Source of the DNA: Anaerobiospirillum succiniciproducens DSM 6400 | GTDB lineage: Bacteria > Pseudomonadota > Gammaproteobacteria > Enterobacterales > Succinivibrionaceae | Length of the DNA: 34,171 nucleotides | Reading direction: 5' to 3' | NCBI RefSeq assembly: GCF_000482845.1 | Contig: NZ_AXWV01000046.1 | Coordinates: 1-34,171, forward strand | In this document: positions 9,701 through 23,948 of the stretch, piece by piece | How the letters are laid out: each line of letters opens with the position of its first letter | Numbering within the stretch: position 1 is the stretch's first letter | Translations under genes and position numbers: made by a program | Notes under the pieces: model-generated | Told to the model about the DNA's origin: nothing | The model's input: only the letters and a program-made list of their open reading frames with translations | Databases searched by the model: none

Positions 9701-11224
9701 ATCTCCTGTGTGGCTCGTGACACCAAGCTCGGCCCTGAGGAAATCACTGCTGATATTCCTAACGTAGGTGAGCAGGCTCTCTCTAAGCTTGATGAGTCCG
9801 GTATCGTTTACGTTGGTGCTGAAGTTTGCGGCGGCGATATCCTCGTTGGTAAGGTAACTCCAAAGGGTGAGACCCAGTTAACTCCAGAAGAGAAGCTGCT
9901 TCGCGCTATCTTCGGTGAGAAGGCTTCTGAGGTTAAGGATTCCTCAACTCGCGTACCTAACGGTGTATTCGGTACTGTTGTAGACGTACAGGTATTCACC
10001 CGTGAGGGCGTAGATAAGGATTCACGCGCACTCGAAATCGAAGAGATGCAGCTGAGCAAGGCACGTAAGGACTTAGACGAAGAGTTCTCATTCTTAACTG
10101 CCGGTATGCTCCGCCAGGTACGTAACATCCTCGTCCGTGCTGGTTTAGACCGCAAGGAAGTTGATGCTCTGTCCGATGTTGAGCTCTTTGAGTGCCATGT
10201 ACCTAACGACAAGGCACTGCGTGAGATTGAAGAAATCTCTGCTCGCATTGATGAGTACCGTGCTGAGTACAAGGAAAAGTACGAAGTTATCCGCCGTAAG
10301 ATCACTGAGGGTGATGACTTAACCCCAGGCGTTCTGAAGATCGTTAAGGTTTACCTCGCTGTTAAGCGTCGTATTCAGCCAGGCGATAAGATGGCAGGTC
10401 GTCACGGTAACAAGGGTGTTATCTCTAAGATTTGCCCTATCGAGGATATGCCATACGATGAGGATGGTGTACCAGTAGATATCGTGCTCAACCCATTAGG
10501 TGTGCCTTCTCGTATGAACATTGGTCAGGTTCTCGAGGTTCACTTAGGTTTAGCTGCTAAGGGTATCGGTAATGTCATCAACAAGATGCTTGTTGAGCAA
10601 AAGGCTATTGCTGAAATCCGCGCTATGCTGCAGAAGATCTACGATTTAGGTGGCTCTTCACAGGAAGTAGACATTAGCTCAATGTCTGATGATCAGGTAA
10701 TGGTACTTGCCGAGAACTTACGTGACGGTATGCCAGTAGCTACCCCTGTATTCGACGGTGCAACCGAAGAATCCATTAAGGAGCTGCTCGAGCTTGCAGG
10801 TCTGCCTAAGTCCGGTCAGATGACTTTATTTGACGGTACTACTGGTCGTCCATTCGAGCGTAAGGTAACCGTTGGTTATATGTACATGCTCAAGCTCAAC
10901 CACTTAGTTGATGACAAGATGCATGCTCGTTCTACCGGTTCTTACTCATTAGTTACTCAGCAGCCATTAGGCGGTAAGGCTCAGTTCGGTGGTCAGCGCT
11001 TCGGTGAAATGGAAGTGTGGGCCCTTGAGGCTTACGGTGCTGCCTATACCTTACGTGAGATGCTGACTGTTAAGTCAGACGACGTAAACGGCAGAACCAA
11101 GATGTACAAGAACATCGTTGACGGTGCATACAAGATGGAAGCTAGCATCCCAGAGTCCTTCAATGTATTGCTTCGTGAAATCCGCTCGCTGGGTATCAAT
11201 ATCGACCTGGTTCGCAAAGACTAA
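6743..11224 (+). CDS. rpoB: DNA-directed RNA polymerase subunit beta
   Basis: Beta forms one pincer of RNA polymerase and part of the active site and rifampicin pocket. It starts [18 protein letters not shown] like E. coli and is closely similar to the end ([12 protein letters not shown]). The rifampicin region [16 protein letters not shown] (about 658-673) keeps the wild-type Asp666, His676 and Ser681, equivalent to E. coli 516, 526 and 531. The protein has 1493 residues against 1342. Nearly all the excess is one block at about residues 413-566, inserted between GRMKF and the IRNGKE...[10 protein letters not shown] segment. The reading frame and codon use continue smoothly through the block. 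The start ATG follows TGAGGAT. rpoC follows after 228 bases containing small GC hairpins, including GCAGGG/CCCTGC at 11280-11302. Confidence 0.97.
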   Translation: MVYSYTEQKRIRKDFGKRVKVLDTPYLLAVQLDSFKQFISADPLNENGLVAAFKSVFPIKSYSGNAELCYNSFKLGEPKFDVHECMIRGTTYSAPLKVNLSLIRYEKDSPKTVKEKIDQEVYMGEIPLMTENGTFIINGTERVVVSQLHRSPGVFFDNDKGKTHPGRVLFSARIIPYRGSWLDFEFDHRDNLFVRIDRRRKLPASVLLRALGYNTEQILDIFYDTVAIEIKSNKLMMELVPDRLRGETATFDIQLDGKVLVEAGKKITVRHIRELRKAGQNYIEIPPEHLIGKILAKDYKDKEGNVVLAANTELTLEKLPLIPQLGLKRFEILFTSQVDEGSFIADTMRSDATRDLTSDNDDRIAALFEIYKMMRPGEPPTTEAAEGLFNNLFFAEDRYDLSSVGRMKFDSRFVEISRVKTALERTLSDSEFPINTQDGGIYVTGGYVYAEYPKLLDIVRAHLEPSEAQCLPLSNPERCADKLLDFLDGFLVKAVNDPMVSAADRFVFKKVQITPKDGETVELERCVILPLELLKDRTAKAAIIDAEVTDKKGKALNLIRERDELYRGTLSHNDIIKVMRYLVRIRNGKETIDDIDHLGNRRIRSVGEMAENQFRIGLVRVERAVKERLSLGDLDSTTPQELINAKPISAAIKEFFGSSQLSQFMDQNNPLSEVTHKRRISALGPGGLTRERAGFEVRDVHPTHYGRLCPIETPEGPNIGLINSLAVFARCNDYGFLETPYRRVNNQHVSEDFEYLSAIDEGQYVIAQANTDLDENGNIIDEYVQCRYKGESTVRRACDVQYMDVSPQQVISVAAALIPFLEHDDANRALMGANMQRQAVPTVRSEKPFVGTGMERAVAVDSGVSIVARRGGVIEHVDGNRIVVRVNEDEIRGTSDAGIDIYNLIKYTRSNQNTCINQRPCVNIYEQVAAGDVLADGSSTDLGELALGQNLRIAFMPWNGYNYEDSILVSERVAAKDRLTTIHIQEISCVARDTKLGPEEITADIPNVGEQALSKLDESGIVYVGAEVCGGDILVGKVTPKGETQLTPEEKLLRAIFGEKASEVKDSSTRVPNGVFGTVVDVQVFTREGVDKDSRALEIEEMQLSKARKDLDEEFSFLTAGMLRQVRNILVRAGLDRKEVDALSDVELFECHVPNDKALREIEEISARIDEYRAEYKEKYEVIRRKITEGDDLTPGVLKIVKVYLAVKRRIQPGDKMAGRHGNKGVISKICPIEDMPYDEDGVPVDIVLNPLGVPSRMNIGQVLEVHLGLAAKGIGNVINKMLVEQKAIAEIRAMLQKIYDLGGSSQEVDISSMSDDQVMVLAENLRDGMPVATPVFDGATEESIKELLELAGLPKSGQMTLFDGTTGRPFERKVTVGYMYMLKLNHLVDDKMHARSTGSYSLVTQQPLGGKAQFGGQRFGEMEVWALEAYGAAYTLREMLTVKSDDVNGRTKMYKNIVDGAYKMEASIPESFNVLLREIRSLGINIDLVRKD

Positions 11225-11452
11225 TTGCCGTGGTGGCAGCCTCAATGAAGCTGCTGCCTAAAAAGCAGGGCAACCTGCTGCAGGGGCTAAAAAAGTCCCT
11301 GCGCTAAGGCATGGAGTTGTAAAGTCGCTTTTTGGACGTTTTATCCTAAGAGCTGCTGGTCAGACAATCAAAGCCGTGAGGGACAAATATTCACGGCTCT
11401 AAAGCGAAACTGACAACTCATAAAAGATAATTTCTTCGCAGGAGAAACTGTT

Positions 11453-15928
<4,476 letters not shown>

Positions 15929-15977
15929 AGCTAGGCTATAAAAGCTAAGAGGCTGCAGATACTTAATCTGCAGTTAT

Positions 15978-16017
15978 AAAAAAAGGCCGTAAGTATCAAG
16001 CTTGCGGCCTTTTTTTT
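15978..16017 (+). terminator. Rho-independent terminator after rpoC
   Basis: AAAAAAAGGCCGTAAG pairs with CTTGCGGCCTTTTTTT across a short loop, ending in at least seven T, about 50 bases after the rpoC stop. This is a strong intrinsic terminator; its A/T flanks could make it bidirectional. A smaller CTGCAGAT-type hairpin precedes it at 15952-15974. Confidence 0.92.
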
Positions 16018-16138
16018 CACCAAATATTCCATGCGATCGCAAAGTTAGTAAGATAAGTGCCGGCCTTAAACTATTTTTAGCTTTATAGTTCTAAGCTTGA
16101 AAGCTTGGGTTTTACCTAAATCTTGTTCGGAGTCGTAT

Positions 16139-16540
16139 GTGAAAGAGAGCTTTATCATCAACTGCCCAGCTACACTCACTCATGGCCATCAGAGCCTTAT
16201 CGACATGATTGCAAGTGTTGAGGACAAGAGACCAATTGGTGCCTTGTTTTTTATGGGAGCGGCTGCCCCCATTGCTGCAGCTAATACGAGCATGCTATCT
16301 AATTGTTTTGGGCCTCAAAGTGCCATGACAAGTGATGATATGGAGAAGATCCACAAGCTTACTAAACTGTATCAAAAGCTAGCCTTAGATCATGGCGCTA
16401 AACTGCTCGTCTGCGGTAAAGCCGCAAGATCAAGAGGTTTAACTGAGCAAAGCATGCTCGCAGAAGGTTTTGAGTTTTCAGGTTATATGGAGATCTTAGC
16501 TCTGCTCAATCGCAAGGATGAGAAGGTGATTACATGGTAA
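16139..16540 (+). CDS. tusD: Sulfurtransferase complex subunit TusD
   Basis: TusD is the sulfur-accepting subunit of TusBCD. This complex takes persulfide from TusA and passes it to TusE/MnmA for 2-thiolation of U34 in tRNA. The protein has the DsrE fold pattern: FIINCPA strand, ALFFMGAAA and LVCGKAARSRG. Cys92 matches the active cysteine of E. coli TusD, and the C-terminal EGFEFSG segment aligns with QGFTLSG. I chose GTG 16139 (133 aa; E. coli 128), which has CGGAG six bases upstream. A longer TTG start at 16097 lacks a site. The stop overlaps the start of tusC by seven bases. Confidence 0.85.
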   Translation: MKESFIINCPATLTHGHQSLIDMIASVEDKRPIGALFFMGAAAPIAAANTSMLSNCFGPQSAMTSDDMEKIHKLTKLYQKLALDHGAKLLVCGKAARSRGLTEQSMLAEGFEFSGYMEILALLNRKDEKVITW

Positions 16541-17106
16541 GTATAGTTGTTTACTTTGAAAGCCTGCATAACTTCGCCGCAACATCATCATCACAAGCGC
16601 AGCAAGACGCAGCTTCTTTAAATGACACAACGATAGGCGAGCTTAGGCTACGTTATGAGCAAGGTTTAGATCTCCTCTTAAATGCTGCAGATCTAGAGGT
16701 ACCATGTAGTGCCATCTTCATGGAGAGAGCAGATCTTAACGCGACCATCTTACAAGAGTGCTTAGGCGAGTCTTTAATAAAGAAGTTTAAGCAGCTTGAT
16801 CTTTACGAAATTCCAACCTTCGTGCTCGCACCGTCAAATGTAGCGACGGAGCTAGACACTAATGTAGCGACAGAGCTAGACACTAGTGTAGCGACAGAGC
16901 TAAACACTAATGTAGCGACGGCCCTAGATACTAGTGTAGCGACAGAGCTAGACACTAATGTAGCGACAGAGCTAGACACTAGTGTTGCAAGCAGCTTGCA
17001 ATCTAAGAGTGCTACAAGCGCGATCTTGGACTTTGCTAAGGTTATTACGGCTAATGAGTACCGAGAACTTGAGCTTATTGAGGCAGCTCAAAACTTTACA
17101 GTCTAG
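16534..17106 (+). CDS. tusC: Sulfurtransferase complex subunit TusC with internal repeat
   Basis: This DsrF-family subunit sits beside tusD, overlapping it in ATGGTAA, so the two are translationally coupled. It keeps the TusC layout: the N-terminal VVYFESLHNF strand, a YEQGLDLLLNAADL helix, the SAIFMERADL strand and KFKQLDLYEIPTFVLAPS. The last two resemble E. coli LAVFFIADGV and TFKLLGLYDIEQCWVCAAS. It has 190 residues against 119 in E. coli. The excess is mainly an insertion at residues 102-157, made of an eight-residue unit (NVATELDT and variants). The C-terminal part (ANEYRELELIEAAQNFTV) resumes a TusC-like end. No tusB follows here. Confidence 0.78.
   Translation: MVSIVVYFESLHNFAATSSSQAQQDAASLNDTTIGELRLRYEQGLDLLLNAADLEVPCSAIFMERADLNATILQECLGESLIKKFKQLDLYEIPTFVLAPSNVATELDTNVATELDTSVATELNTNVATALDTSVATELDTNVATELDTSVASSLQSKSATSAILDFAKVITANEYRELELIEAAQNFTV
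16837..17004 (+). repeat. In-frame 24-bp tandem repeat within tusC
   Basis: Six near-identical 24-base units (16837-16980) are followed by one degenerate unit (16981-17004). Each encodes N/S-VATELDT-like octapeptides. Unit boundaries are marked by AATGTAGCGAC or AGTGTAGCGAC. As 24 is a multiple of three, gain or loss of units would change protein length without a frameshift. Confidence 0.95.
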
Positions 17107-17209
17107 GCTTTAACCCCCTGGTCTTTATTAAGCCTGATCTTGCCTCGTGGCGATCATTGTGCACAAATAGTGTTATCGGGCGTGATAGAGCAAATTGTGG
17201 AGGTTGCAG

Positions 17210-17365
17210 ATGGATTTTGAGATTGAAGAGGGTCGACTGCTTGCATGCTTTGGCAATGATGCAGATCTTGTGATCCCTGAGGGCGTTAAGTTCATAGCTA
17301 GAGATTGCACTTTTTCGAATGCAGCAGCTATTAAATCTATCTATCTGCCGCGTGATCTTAGCTAA
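17210..17365 (+). pseudogene. N-terminal fragment of a BspA-type leucine-rich-repeat protein
   Basis: An open frame of 51 codons from ATG 17210 has an excellent GGAGG six bases upstream. Its product begins MDFEIEEGRLLACFGNDADL and continues VIPEGVKFIARDCTFSNAAA, then IKSIYLPRDLS. This is one unit of the LRR_5 (BspA-like) pattern, in which VIPEGV.xI and xAF-type turns repeat. It stops after a single repeat at TAA 17363-17365. The following frame (+1 relative to this one) is open from about 17298 to 17723 and looks like the C-terminal part of the same kind of protein. A frameshift or internal deletion is the likeliest explanation. Confidence 0.55.
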
Positions 17366-17723
17366 AACACGGCAAGAAGAGGGAGGTAGTTTAAGGGTCA
17401 ATCTAGAAATGTTGCTTTCTATTCTTCAGACAGATGAGAGTGCTCTGTGCGATCTATTAAGCTATCTAGAGCTCAAGGCAGCTGACCGCTCTGATCTTCT
17501 CAAGATTGCCATTGATCGCGGCAATATAGAGTTTTTAGTCTCCGCGCTCAGACAAGGATTGGTCAAAAGCAAAAGAAGCCTCGATAAGATTATTGAGCAT
17601 GCAAGCAATAAAAACGCACATGAGGTAACTGCGATCTTGCTCGACTACCAAGATGCAACTTTCAATAGCAAAAAGCCTGCTAAACGAGCAAGCAAGTCAA
17701 AGCGCCCATCATTAAAGCTCTAA
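17319..17723 (+). CDS. C-terminal part of the broken LRR protein (hypothetical)
   Basis: This frame has no ribosome binding site at its first ATG and overlaps the upstream fragment, so it is probably not an independent gene. From about residue 28 it is helical, with ankyrin-like spacing: DLLKIAIDRGNIEFLVSALR, then LDKIIEHASNKNAHEVTAIL and LLDY. It ends in a Lys-rich tail. Bacterial BspA-like LRR proteins often end in a similar helical segment. Joined to the upstream fragment it would give a protein of roughly 170 residues. If it is translated on its own, ATG 17409 is a possible restart. The function is unknown. Confidence 0.45.
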   Translation: MQQLLNLSICRVILAKTRQEEGGSLRVNLEMLLSILQTDESALCDLLSYLELKAADRSDLLKIAIDRGNIEFLVSALRQGLVKSKRSLDKIIEHASNKNAHEVTAILLDYQDATFNSKKPAKRASKSKRPSLKL

Positions 17724-17870
17724 AGTACAGCTAGAAGATCAAATCTGAGATCTTAACTGTGGAACAGGCAGTGATCGCGTGAGAGTCTCATAGTGCGGGC
17801 GGTGCAAATGATAGTAGTGCAATGGTCTATGTAAGAGCTGCTGCAGCTAAGAGCAATTGGGTAGACCTAA

Positions 17871-17978
17871 AAGGTACTGTTAGTACCTAAGAAATAGGTC
17901 AGATCTAAGGTACTGTTAGTGCCTAATAAATAGAGCAGACCTAAGGTACTGTTAGTACCTAAGAAATAGGGCAGATAG
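17871..17978. repeat. Three 36-bp tandem repeats, each with a hairpin
   Basis: Units start at 17871, 17907 and 17943 with an exact 36-base period and few differences. Each contains the inverted repeat AGGTAC-TGTTA-GTACCT (one G/A change in unit 2), followed by AAGAAATAGGGCAGA or a close variant. There are no variable spacers, so this is not a CRISPR array. Confidence 0.9.
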
Positions 17979-18026
17979 CAGGGCTATTCAAGCTTAGAGA
18001 GCGGGAGCTATTGGGGCAGGACAAAT

Positions 18027-18057
18027 AAAAAAGCTAAGCTGCCATCGGCAGCTTAGC
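18027..18057 (-). terminator. Rho-independent terminator of glpKF (distal)
   Basis: A perfect 11-base stem GCTAAGCTGCC / GGCAGCTTAGC (loop of three) is followed, reading the minus strand, by TTTTTTATTT. It lies about 90 bases beyond the glpF stop and is a strong intrinsic terminator for the glpK-glpF message. Confidence 0.9.
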
Positions 18058-18073
18058 CCAAAAAAACGGATAA

Positions 18074-18109
18074 TTTAAAAGAGGGGGCTTTCTTGCAGCA
18101 GCCCCCTCT
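18074..18109 (-). terminator. Rho-independent terminator of glpKF (proximal)
   Basis: A perfect ten-base stem AGAGGGGGCT / AGCCCCCTCT at 18080-18109 is followed on the minus strand by TTTAAATT, closer to glpF than the other terminator. The pair acts in series. Confidence 0.8.
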
Positions 18110-18146
18110 GCAGGATATTACTTCTGACTGTGTCGAAAGTAGTAAC

Positions 18147-18866
18147 TTACATTGCAGCCCATGGGATGGCGTTGTATACGATAGTACCTAATGCACCACC
18201 AATGAATGGACCTACGAATGGAACTACGGAGTAACCGAAGTTGGAGTCACGCTTGTTCTTGATAGGAAGAACAAAGTGAGCTAAACGAGGACCCATGTCA
18301 CGAGCTGGGTTGATGGCAAATCCAGTCAGACCGCCCATACACATACCGATAACAACGATGATTGCCCATACATAGATGTAGCTTAAACCAGTTGCTAAAC
18401 CCTGAACCTGAGAGATGCCAAGGATGGCAAATACGAGTAAGAAAGTACCGAGGATCTCGGATACGAAGTTACGGAAACGGTTAGGAATGGATGGTGAGGT
18501 GCAGAATACACCAAGCTTCTTGTTTGGATCTTCTTCATCATCAAGGTGATCCTTCCACAGGAGCCATGCTAAGCAACCACCAGTGAAAGCACCTGCCATC
18601 TGAGCTACGAAATAGCCTGGAACCATGGCCCAGTCAAAGGTGCCATTTAAAGCTAAAGCTACAGTTAAAGCAGGGTTGAAGTGAGCACCTGAAGATGCGC
18701 CGAAGATGAAAGCAGGAACCATAACTGCAAAACCCCAACCGAAGTTAATCATCACAGGGCCTGCGCCAGACATACCTGACTTTCTTAAGATACAGTTACA
18801 AACGTTGGAGTTACCGAGCATTAAGAGCAGGGCGGTACCTACGAATTCAGCAATATATGGCATCAT
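18147..18866 (-). CDS. glpF: Glycerol uptake facilitator GlpF (aquaglyceroporin)
   Basis: GlpF lets glycerol diffuse through the inner membrane and is coupled to phosphorylation by GlpK. The protein has six hydrophobic spans and the two half-helix NPA motifs, GAHFNPALT (Asn64) and GFAINPARDMGP (Asn186). The Asp after the second NPAR is typical of glycerol channels rather than water-only aquaporins. The start is the first of two ATGs at 18866, with GAGGA eight bases upstream. That sequence is the end of glpK, whose stop is only four bases away, so the genes are co-translated. It has 239 residues against 281 in E. coli GlpF. Two terminators follow. Confidence 0.93.
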   Translation of the reverse strand: MMPYIAEFVGTALLLMLGNSNVCNCILRKSGMSGAGPVMINFGWGFAVMVPAFIFGASSGAHFNPALTVALALNGTFDWAMVPGYFVAQMAGAFTGGCLAWLLWKDHLDDEEDPNKKLGVFCTSPSIPNRFRNFVSEILGTFLLVFAILGISQVQGLATGLSYIYVWAIIVVIGMCMGGLTGFAINPARDMGPRLAHFVLPIKNKRDSNFGYSVVPFVGPFIGGALGTIVYNAIPWAAM

Positions 18867-18870
18867 AATA

Positions 18871-20457
<1,587 letters not shown>

Positions 20458-20664
20458 CTAAAGCTCACAGCTTTAGATAAAAAGTAATACTCCTGCTCAA
20501 GTGAAGCTAGCTAAACATAAGTAAGAGCAAAGAAACTTTGGTAGCTACGCGGCTTTATATAAGTCTCGTTTCGGCCAAAGCAGTAGTTAAGCTAGTTTCA
20601 TTTAGCATTTCGTATAAACGAACGCCTGAATGTAAGATCCTAAGCTTAAGCATTTATCAAATAT

Positions 20665-20694
20665 CGTATATGCCCAAGCTCAAGTAAGAGTCAA
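20665..20694 (-). promoter_or_regulatory. Candidate glpKF promoter
   Basis: On the minus strand, TTGACT (20694-20689), an 18-base spacer and TATACG (20670-20665) form a reasonable sigma-70 promoter, giving a leader of about 290 bases before glpK. The GlpR-like dyad lies about 45 bases downstream of the -10 element. This assignment is tentative. Confidence 0.42.
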
Positions 20695-20781
20695 TTGCCA
20701 ATTCTCCAGTCACAACTGATCTCTTGTGAGTAAAACCTTCTAAGAAGTCTTACTAACAAAAGTACAGATTTAACTTTCACA

Positions 20782-20810
20782 AAGCTGCACCGCATTAAGC
20801 GGTACAGCTT
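20782..20810 (-). terminator. Terminator of glpT
   Basis: A 12-base stem with one mismatch (AAGCTG-ACCGC / GCGGT-CAGCTT) lies 25 bases beyond the glpT stop. On the minus strand it is followed only by TTTGTG, so it is weaker than the glpF terminators. Confidence 0.6.
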
Positions 20811-20834
20811 GGGATTGAGTTTTATTAAACGCGA

Positions 20835-22202
20835 TTACTTGTTCTCTTCGGCAGCAGACTCAGCAGCAATCTTGCGCTTAGTAGCACCTTCGGTGACGGT
20901 TACGATTAACAGTAATACAACTGCAAGAGCAGAACCGCCGATTAAGATGCCAAAGCCAGCATCCCAACCAAAGTGCTCAACAGTCCAACCCATGAGGGCT
21001 GATGCTGCAACAGAACCACCTAAGTAACCGAACAGACCAGTAAAGCCTGCAGCAGTACCAGCAGCCTTCTTATGGGCAAGCTCAAGGGCGTGCAGACCGA
21101 TGAGCATAACTGGGCCGTAAATTAAGAAGCCGATGATGATCATGCAAGCCATATCGATAGCTGCGTGACCAGCTGGGTTGAAGTAGAACACAGCGGTAGC
21201 GATGGTTACGAGAACCATGAAGAACACGCCGGTTAAACCACGGTTACCCTTGAAGACCTTATCTGATACCCAGCCGCAGAATAAGGTGCCTGGGATACCA
21301 GCATACTCATAGAGGAAGTAAGCCCATGAGGAGTGGTCTAAGGTCAGATCCTTAACTTCACGTAAGTAAGTTGGGGACCAGTCAAGTACGCCATAGCGCA
21401 GTAAGTAAACGAATACGTTTGCAATAGCAATGAGCCACAGAGCCTTGTTAGGGAAAACATAGGTCATGAAGATCTGCTTTGCAGTAAGCTCTTGCTCGTT
21501 CTTCTCAGAGTAGTCAGATGGGTAATCGTTCTTGTACTCTTCAATTGGTGGCAGACCACAAGACTGTGGGGTGTCACGCATGGTCATGTAAGCAAATACG
21601 GCAACGATGAATGTACCGATTGCTGGCATGTAGAAAGCAGAGTGCCAATCTGAGAACAGGTACATACCCCATAAGAAGAGCAGAGGAGGTAAACCACCGC
21701 CGATGTTATGAGCACAGTTCCAGACTGAAACGATACCGCCACGTTCTTTTTGTGACCACCAGTGAACCATGGTACGACCGCATGGAGGCCAACCCATACC
21801 TTGGAACCAACCGCATAAGAACAGTAAGACGAACATTACTGTGATAGATGAGGTAGCCCATGGTACAAAGCCCATTAAGAGCATAATGGCACCAGAGAGG
21901 ATCAGACCTAATGGTAAGAAGATACGTGGGTTAGAACGATCTGAAAAAGAACCTGAGATGAACTTAGAGAAGCCGTATGCAATAGAAATTGCAGACAGAG
22001 CAAAACCTAAGTCAGCCTTGGAAAATCCTTCCTCCTGTAAGTAAGGAATAGCTAACGCGAAGTTCTTACGAACTAAGTAGTAAGCCGCATAACCAAAGAA
22101 AATACCCATAAAAATCTGCCAACGCAGCTTTCTATAGGTAGGATCAATCTGCTCTTTTGGCAGTCGCTCGATATGTGGAGCTGGCTGTAAAAACTTGAGC
22201 AT
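20835..22202 (-). CDS. glpT: Glycerol-3-phosphate/phosphate antiporter GlpT
   Basis: This major facilitator superfamily transporter of the organophosphate:phosphate antiporter family imports sn-glycerol-3-phosphate. The 455 residues are close to E. coli GlpT (452). Long stretches are near-identical, for example [18 protein letters not shown] and the C-terminal [19 protein letters not shown]. The two substrate-binding arginines are kept: Arg45 in [10 protein letters not shown] and the Arg of [11 protein letters not shown]. The start ATG has AGGAG six bases upstream. It is divided from glpC by 513 bases and from glpK by 470 bases, so it may be transcribed separately. Its orientation matches the rest of the glp block. 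Confidence 0.97.
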   Translation of the reverse strand: MLKFLQPAPHIERLPKEQIDPTYRKLRWQIFMGIFFGYAAYYLVRKNFALAIPYLQEEGFSKADLGFALSAISIAYGFSKFISGSFSDRSNPRIFLPLGLILSGAIMLLMGFVPWATSSITVMFVLLFLCGWFQGMGWPPCGRTMVHWWSQKERGGIVSVWNCAHNIGGGLPPLLFLWGMYLFSDWHSAFYMPAIGTFIVAVFAYMTMRDTPQSCGLPPIEEYKNDYPSDYSEKNEQELTAKQIFMTYVFPNKALWLIAIANVFVYLLRYGVLDWSPTYLREVKDLTLDHSSWAYFLYEYAGIPGTLFCGWVSDKVFKGNRGLTGVFFMVLVTIATAVFYFNPAGHAAIDMACMIIIGFLIYGPVMLIGLHALELAHKKAAGTAAGFTGLFGYLGGSVAASALMGWTVEHFGWDAGFGILIGGSALAVVLLLIVTVTEGATKRKIAAESAAEENK

Positions 22203-22715
22203 GGAAACTCCTTTGCCCCGTTAATCGGTCCAAGTTGACACGGTGCAATAAGATGCCTTAGGCGTCTCTTTTAGATGTTGCCTCAATCCACAACAACACC
22301 CAAAAATTTTAAACACACACAACAAGGTTTGGGACACAAAACAACAACAACAATAAATAGCCCACTACCTAAAGGTAAAACACCATTGAGCTAAAACACG
22401 CTCAGGCATTGTCTTTTGCTATGCCTGAACATATTCAAGCGCACTGACCTTTACAGTTATACAGGCGCACAACAAGAGCACTTGCTAATGAATAAGGGCA
22501 AGAGCTTTGAGTTTACATGTACCTTGAGGTTGGTGTAGATGCAGCTGGGCAACTGCAAATTCTTTATTGCCAAGGCTAAGTTTTAGCCTAAGGCGGCTTA
22601 TGTTTGCCTAGGAGTTAAGTTGCAAACATAAGCACGTTAATTTGAAGTGGCCAATTCACAAGCTATGCGCGGTGAAGCTCGGGACTTCACCGCAATTAAG
22701 TGTGATTGGATCTAG
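22203..22715. other. Non-coding region between glpC and glpT
   Basis: No gene is seen. There are hairpins at 22573-22589 (AGGCTAA/TTAGCCT) and 22669-22693 (GCGGTGAAG/CTTCACCGC). The second lies just after the glpC stop but has no T-tract, so it may stabilise the 3' end rather than terminate. The part nearest glpT is rich in AACAACAACA-type simple sequence (22281-22350). The glpT promoter could not be placed. In contrast to other spacers in the window, it contains only one GATC site. Confidence 0.5.
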
Positions 22716-23939
22716 TTAGCCATTAGCACGTTTGCGATAAGAGTCGCGCAGCAGCATTAATGGGTGGATTGCTTTCTTGCCAGTACCATTTTCCATCTGC
22801 AAGCGACAGATATTGCACTCACTAAGTCCTACATCTGCCTCACTAGCAGTGAGCTTTTCTCTAAGAGTTGTACCAATGACACGGCCAATAGGAGCAGTCT
22901 CTTTCTTGTAACCGTAGACACCAGACAGACCGCAGCAACCTGCTTGCAAGTCTTCAACTTCAACACCAGGTACAAACTTAAGCAGATCCAGTGATGGACG
23001 GCCAAAGCCCTGAACCTTAAGGTGGCAGGCGGTGTGGTAGGCAACATTTTTCTTAATGGTGCCAAAGCTCTTAACGAGCATGCCCTTGGCATTACGCATC
23101 ATGAGGTACTCAGAGGTATCCCAGACGTGATCTTTGTAATCTTCAACTTCTTTAATGTTGAAGAGCTCTTCGTATTCTTGCTTTAAGAACAGTGAGCAGG
23201 TGGTGCAGGTTGTAACAATGTCGATACCCTGCTTAGCGTATTCTGCTAAAACCTTAACGTTGCTTACAGCGTGCTTTTCAACCTTGTCTAAATAACCAGT
23301 AGATAAGATTGGAGAACCGCAGCAAGACAGACGCTTATCAACAATCACCTCGATGTTGTTACGGTTTAAGATCTCAACTAAAGCCATACCTACATCAGGT
23401 GCATTGTAGTTAACATAGCAACCTGGGAAGAAGAGAACTTTAGTAGTACAGCTTGGCTGCTTGTAGAGCTTAAAGCGGGTAGCAAAGTTCATGGTGGCAT
23501 AGCTTGGCAGAGGAGCCTCGTTGCCTAAACCCATTTTGCCTAGCACACCGATCTTGCCTGCTACCTTCATACCTAAGTTTGCGCATGTTGCAGAAACAAA
23601 AGGAATGGAGGTCATCAGCTTACCCATGTTCTCATTGTTGCTTAAGATGAGATCAGCTGGATCATGCTCATGATGCTTGAAGTACTCATAGCGTGCCTTC
23701 ATGTTGAAAGCTGAGATTGAGGTGCCAGATGGACACACACGATCGCAGTTTTTGCAGTTAGAGCAGTACTTAACTACAGCGTCATCATCATCCACGAGCT
23801 TACGCATACGGGTAAGTGCAGGACCGTTGAGCTTAGGGCCGCGATAAAGTCTTGATGCTTTGGCCACTGGACAGGCGGTCAAACAGATGTTGCAGCTAAT
23901 GCATGCATCGGGATTCTCTTGTCTAATCTTGGTTCCCAT
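22716..23939 (-). CDS. glpC: Anaerobic glycerol-3-phosphate dehydrogenase subunit C
   Basis: GlpC is the iron-sulfur subunit that anchors GlpAB to the membrane and passes electrons to menaquinone during anaerobic respiration. Two 4Fe-4S ferredoxin motifs are visible: Cys13-16-19-23 (CISCNICLTACP) and Cys59-62-65-69 (CSNCKNCDRVCP). They are followed by two cysteine-rich CCG domains (CCGSPILSTG and CCGLSGVYG). The 407 residues compare with 396 in E. coli. The start ATG has AGGAGG upstream and lies nine bases after the glpB stop, so it is the third gene of a tight glpABC operon. Confidence 0.95.
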   Translation of the reverse strand: MGTKIRQENPDACISCNICLTACPVAKASRLYRGPKLNGPALTRMRKLVDDDDAVVKYCSNCKNCDRVCPSGTSISAFNMKARYEYFKHHEHDPADLILSNNENMGKLMTSIPFVSATCANLGMKVAGKIGVLGKMGLGNEAPLPSYATMNFATRFKLYKQPSCTTKVLFFPGCYVNYNAPDVGMALVEILNRNNIEVIVDKRLSCCGSPILSTGYLDKVEKHAVSNVKVLAEYAKQGIDIVTTCTTCSLFLKQEYEELFNIKEVEDYKDHVWDTSEYLMMRNAKGMLVKSFGTIKKNVAYHTACHLKVQGFGRPSLDLLKFVPGVEVEDLQAGCCGLSGVYGYKKETAPIGRVIGTTLREKLTASEADVGLSECNICRLQMENGTGKKAIHPLMLLRDSYRKRANG

Positions 23940-23948
23940 TTTGACCTC

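Larger units (their letters stand above)
17724..18146. other. Non-coding region between LRR relic and glpF
   Basis: No gene is seen in these 420 bases. The region holds three 36-base tandem units (17871-17978) and two minus-strand terminators that face the end of glpF. The tus/LRR transcripts arriving on the plus strand and the glpKF transcript on the minus strand converge here. Confidence 0.7.

Noticed and set aside
9808-10305. A long antisense frame of 165 codons inside rpoB
   Set aside because: It is Ser/Arg-rich, as expected for the reverse strand of a codon-biased gene, and lies entirely within conserved rpoB. Similar antisense frames over rplL (5078-5479) and rpoC were rejected for the same reason.
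17871-17978. CRISPR array
   Set aside because: Units are directly adjacent with no variable spacers, and no cas genes are present.
20609-20622. GlpR operator upstream of glpK
   Set aside because: Half-sites resemble the E. coli consensus, but the centre is six bases instead of four and no second copy was seen before glpT or glpA. It is kept only as a remark.
22669-22693. Terminator after glpC
   Set aside because: The nine-base stem is perfect, but no T-tract follows on either strand. It is noted only as a hairpin.
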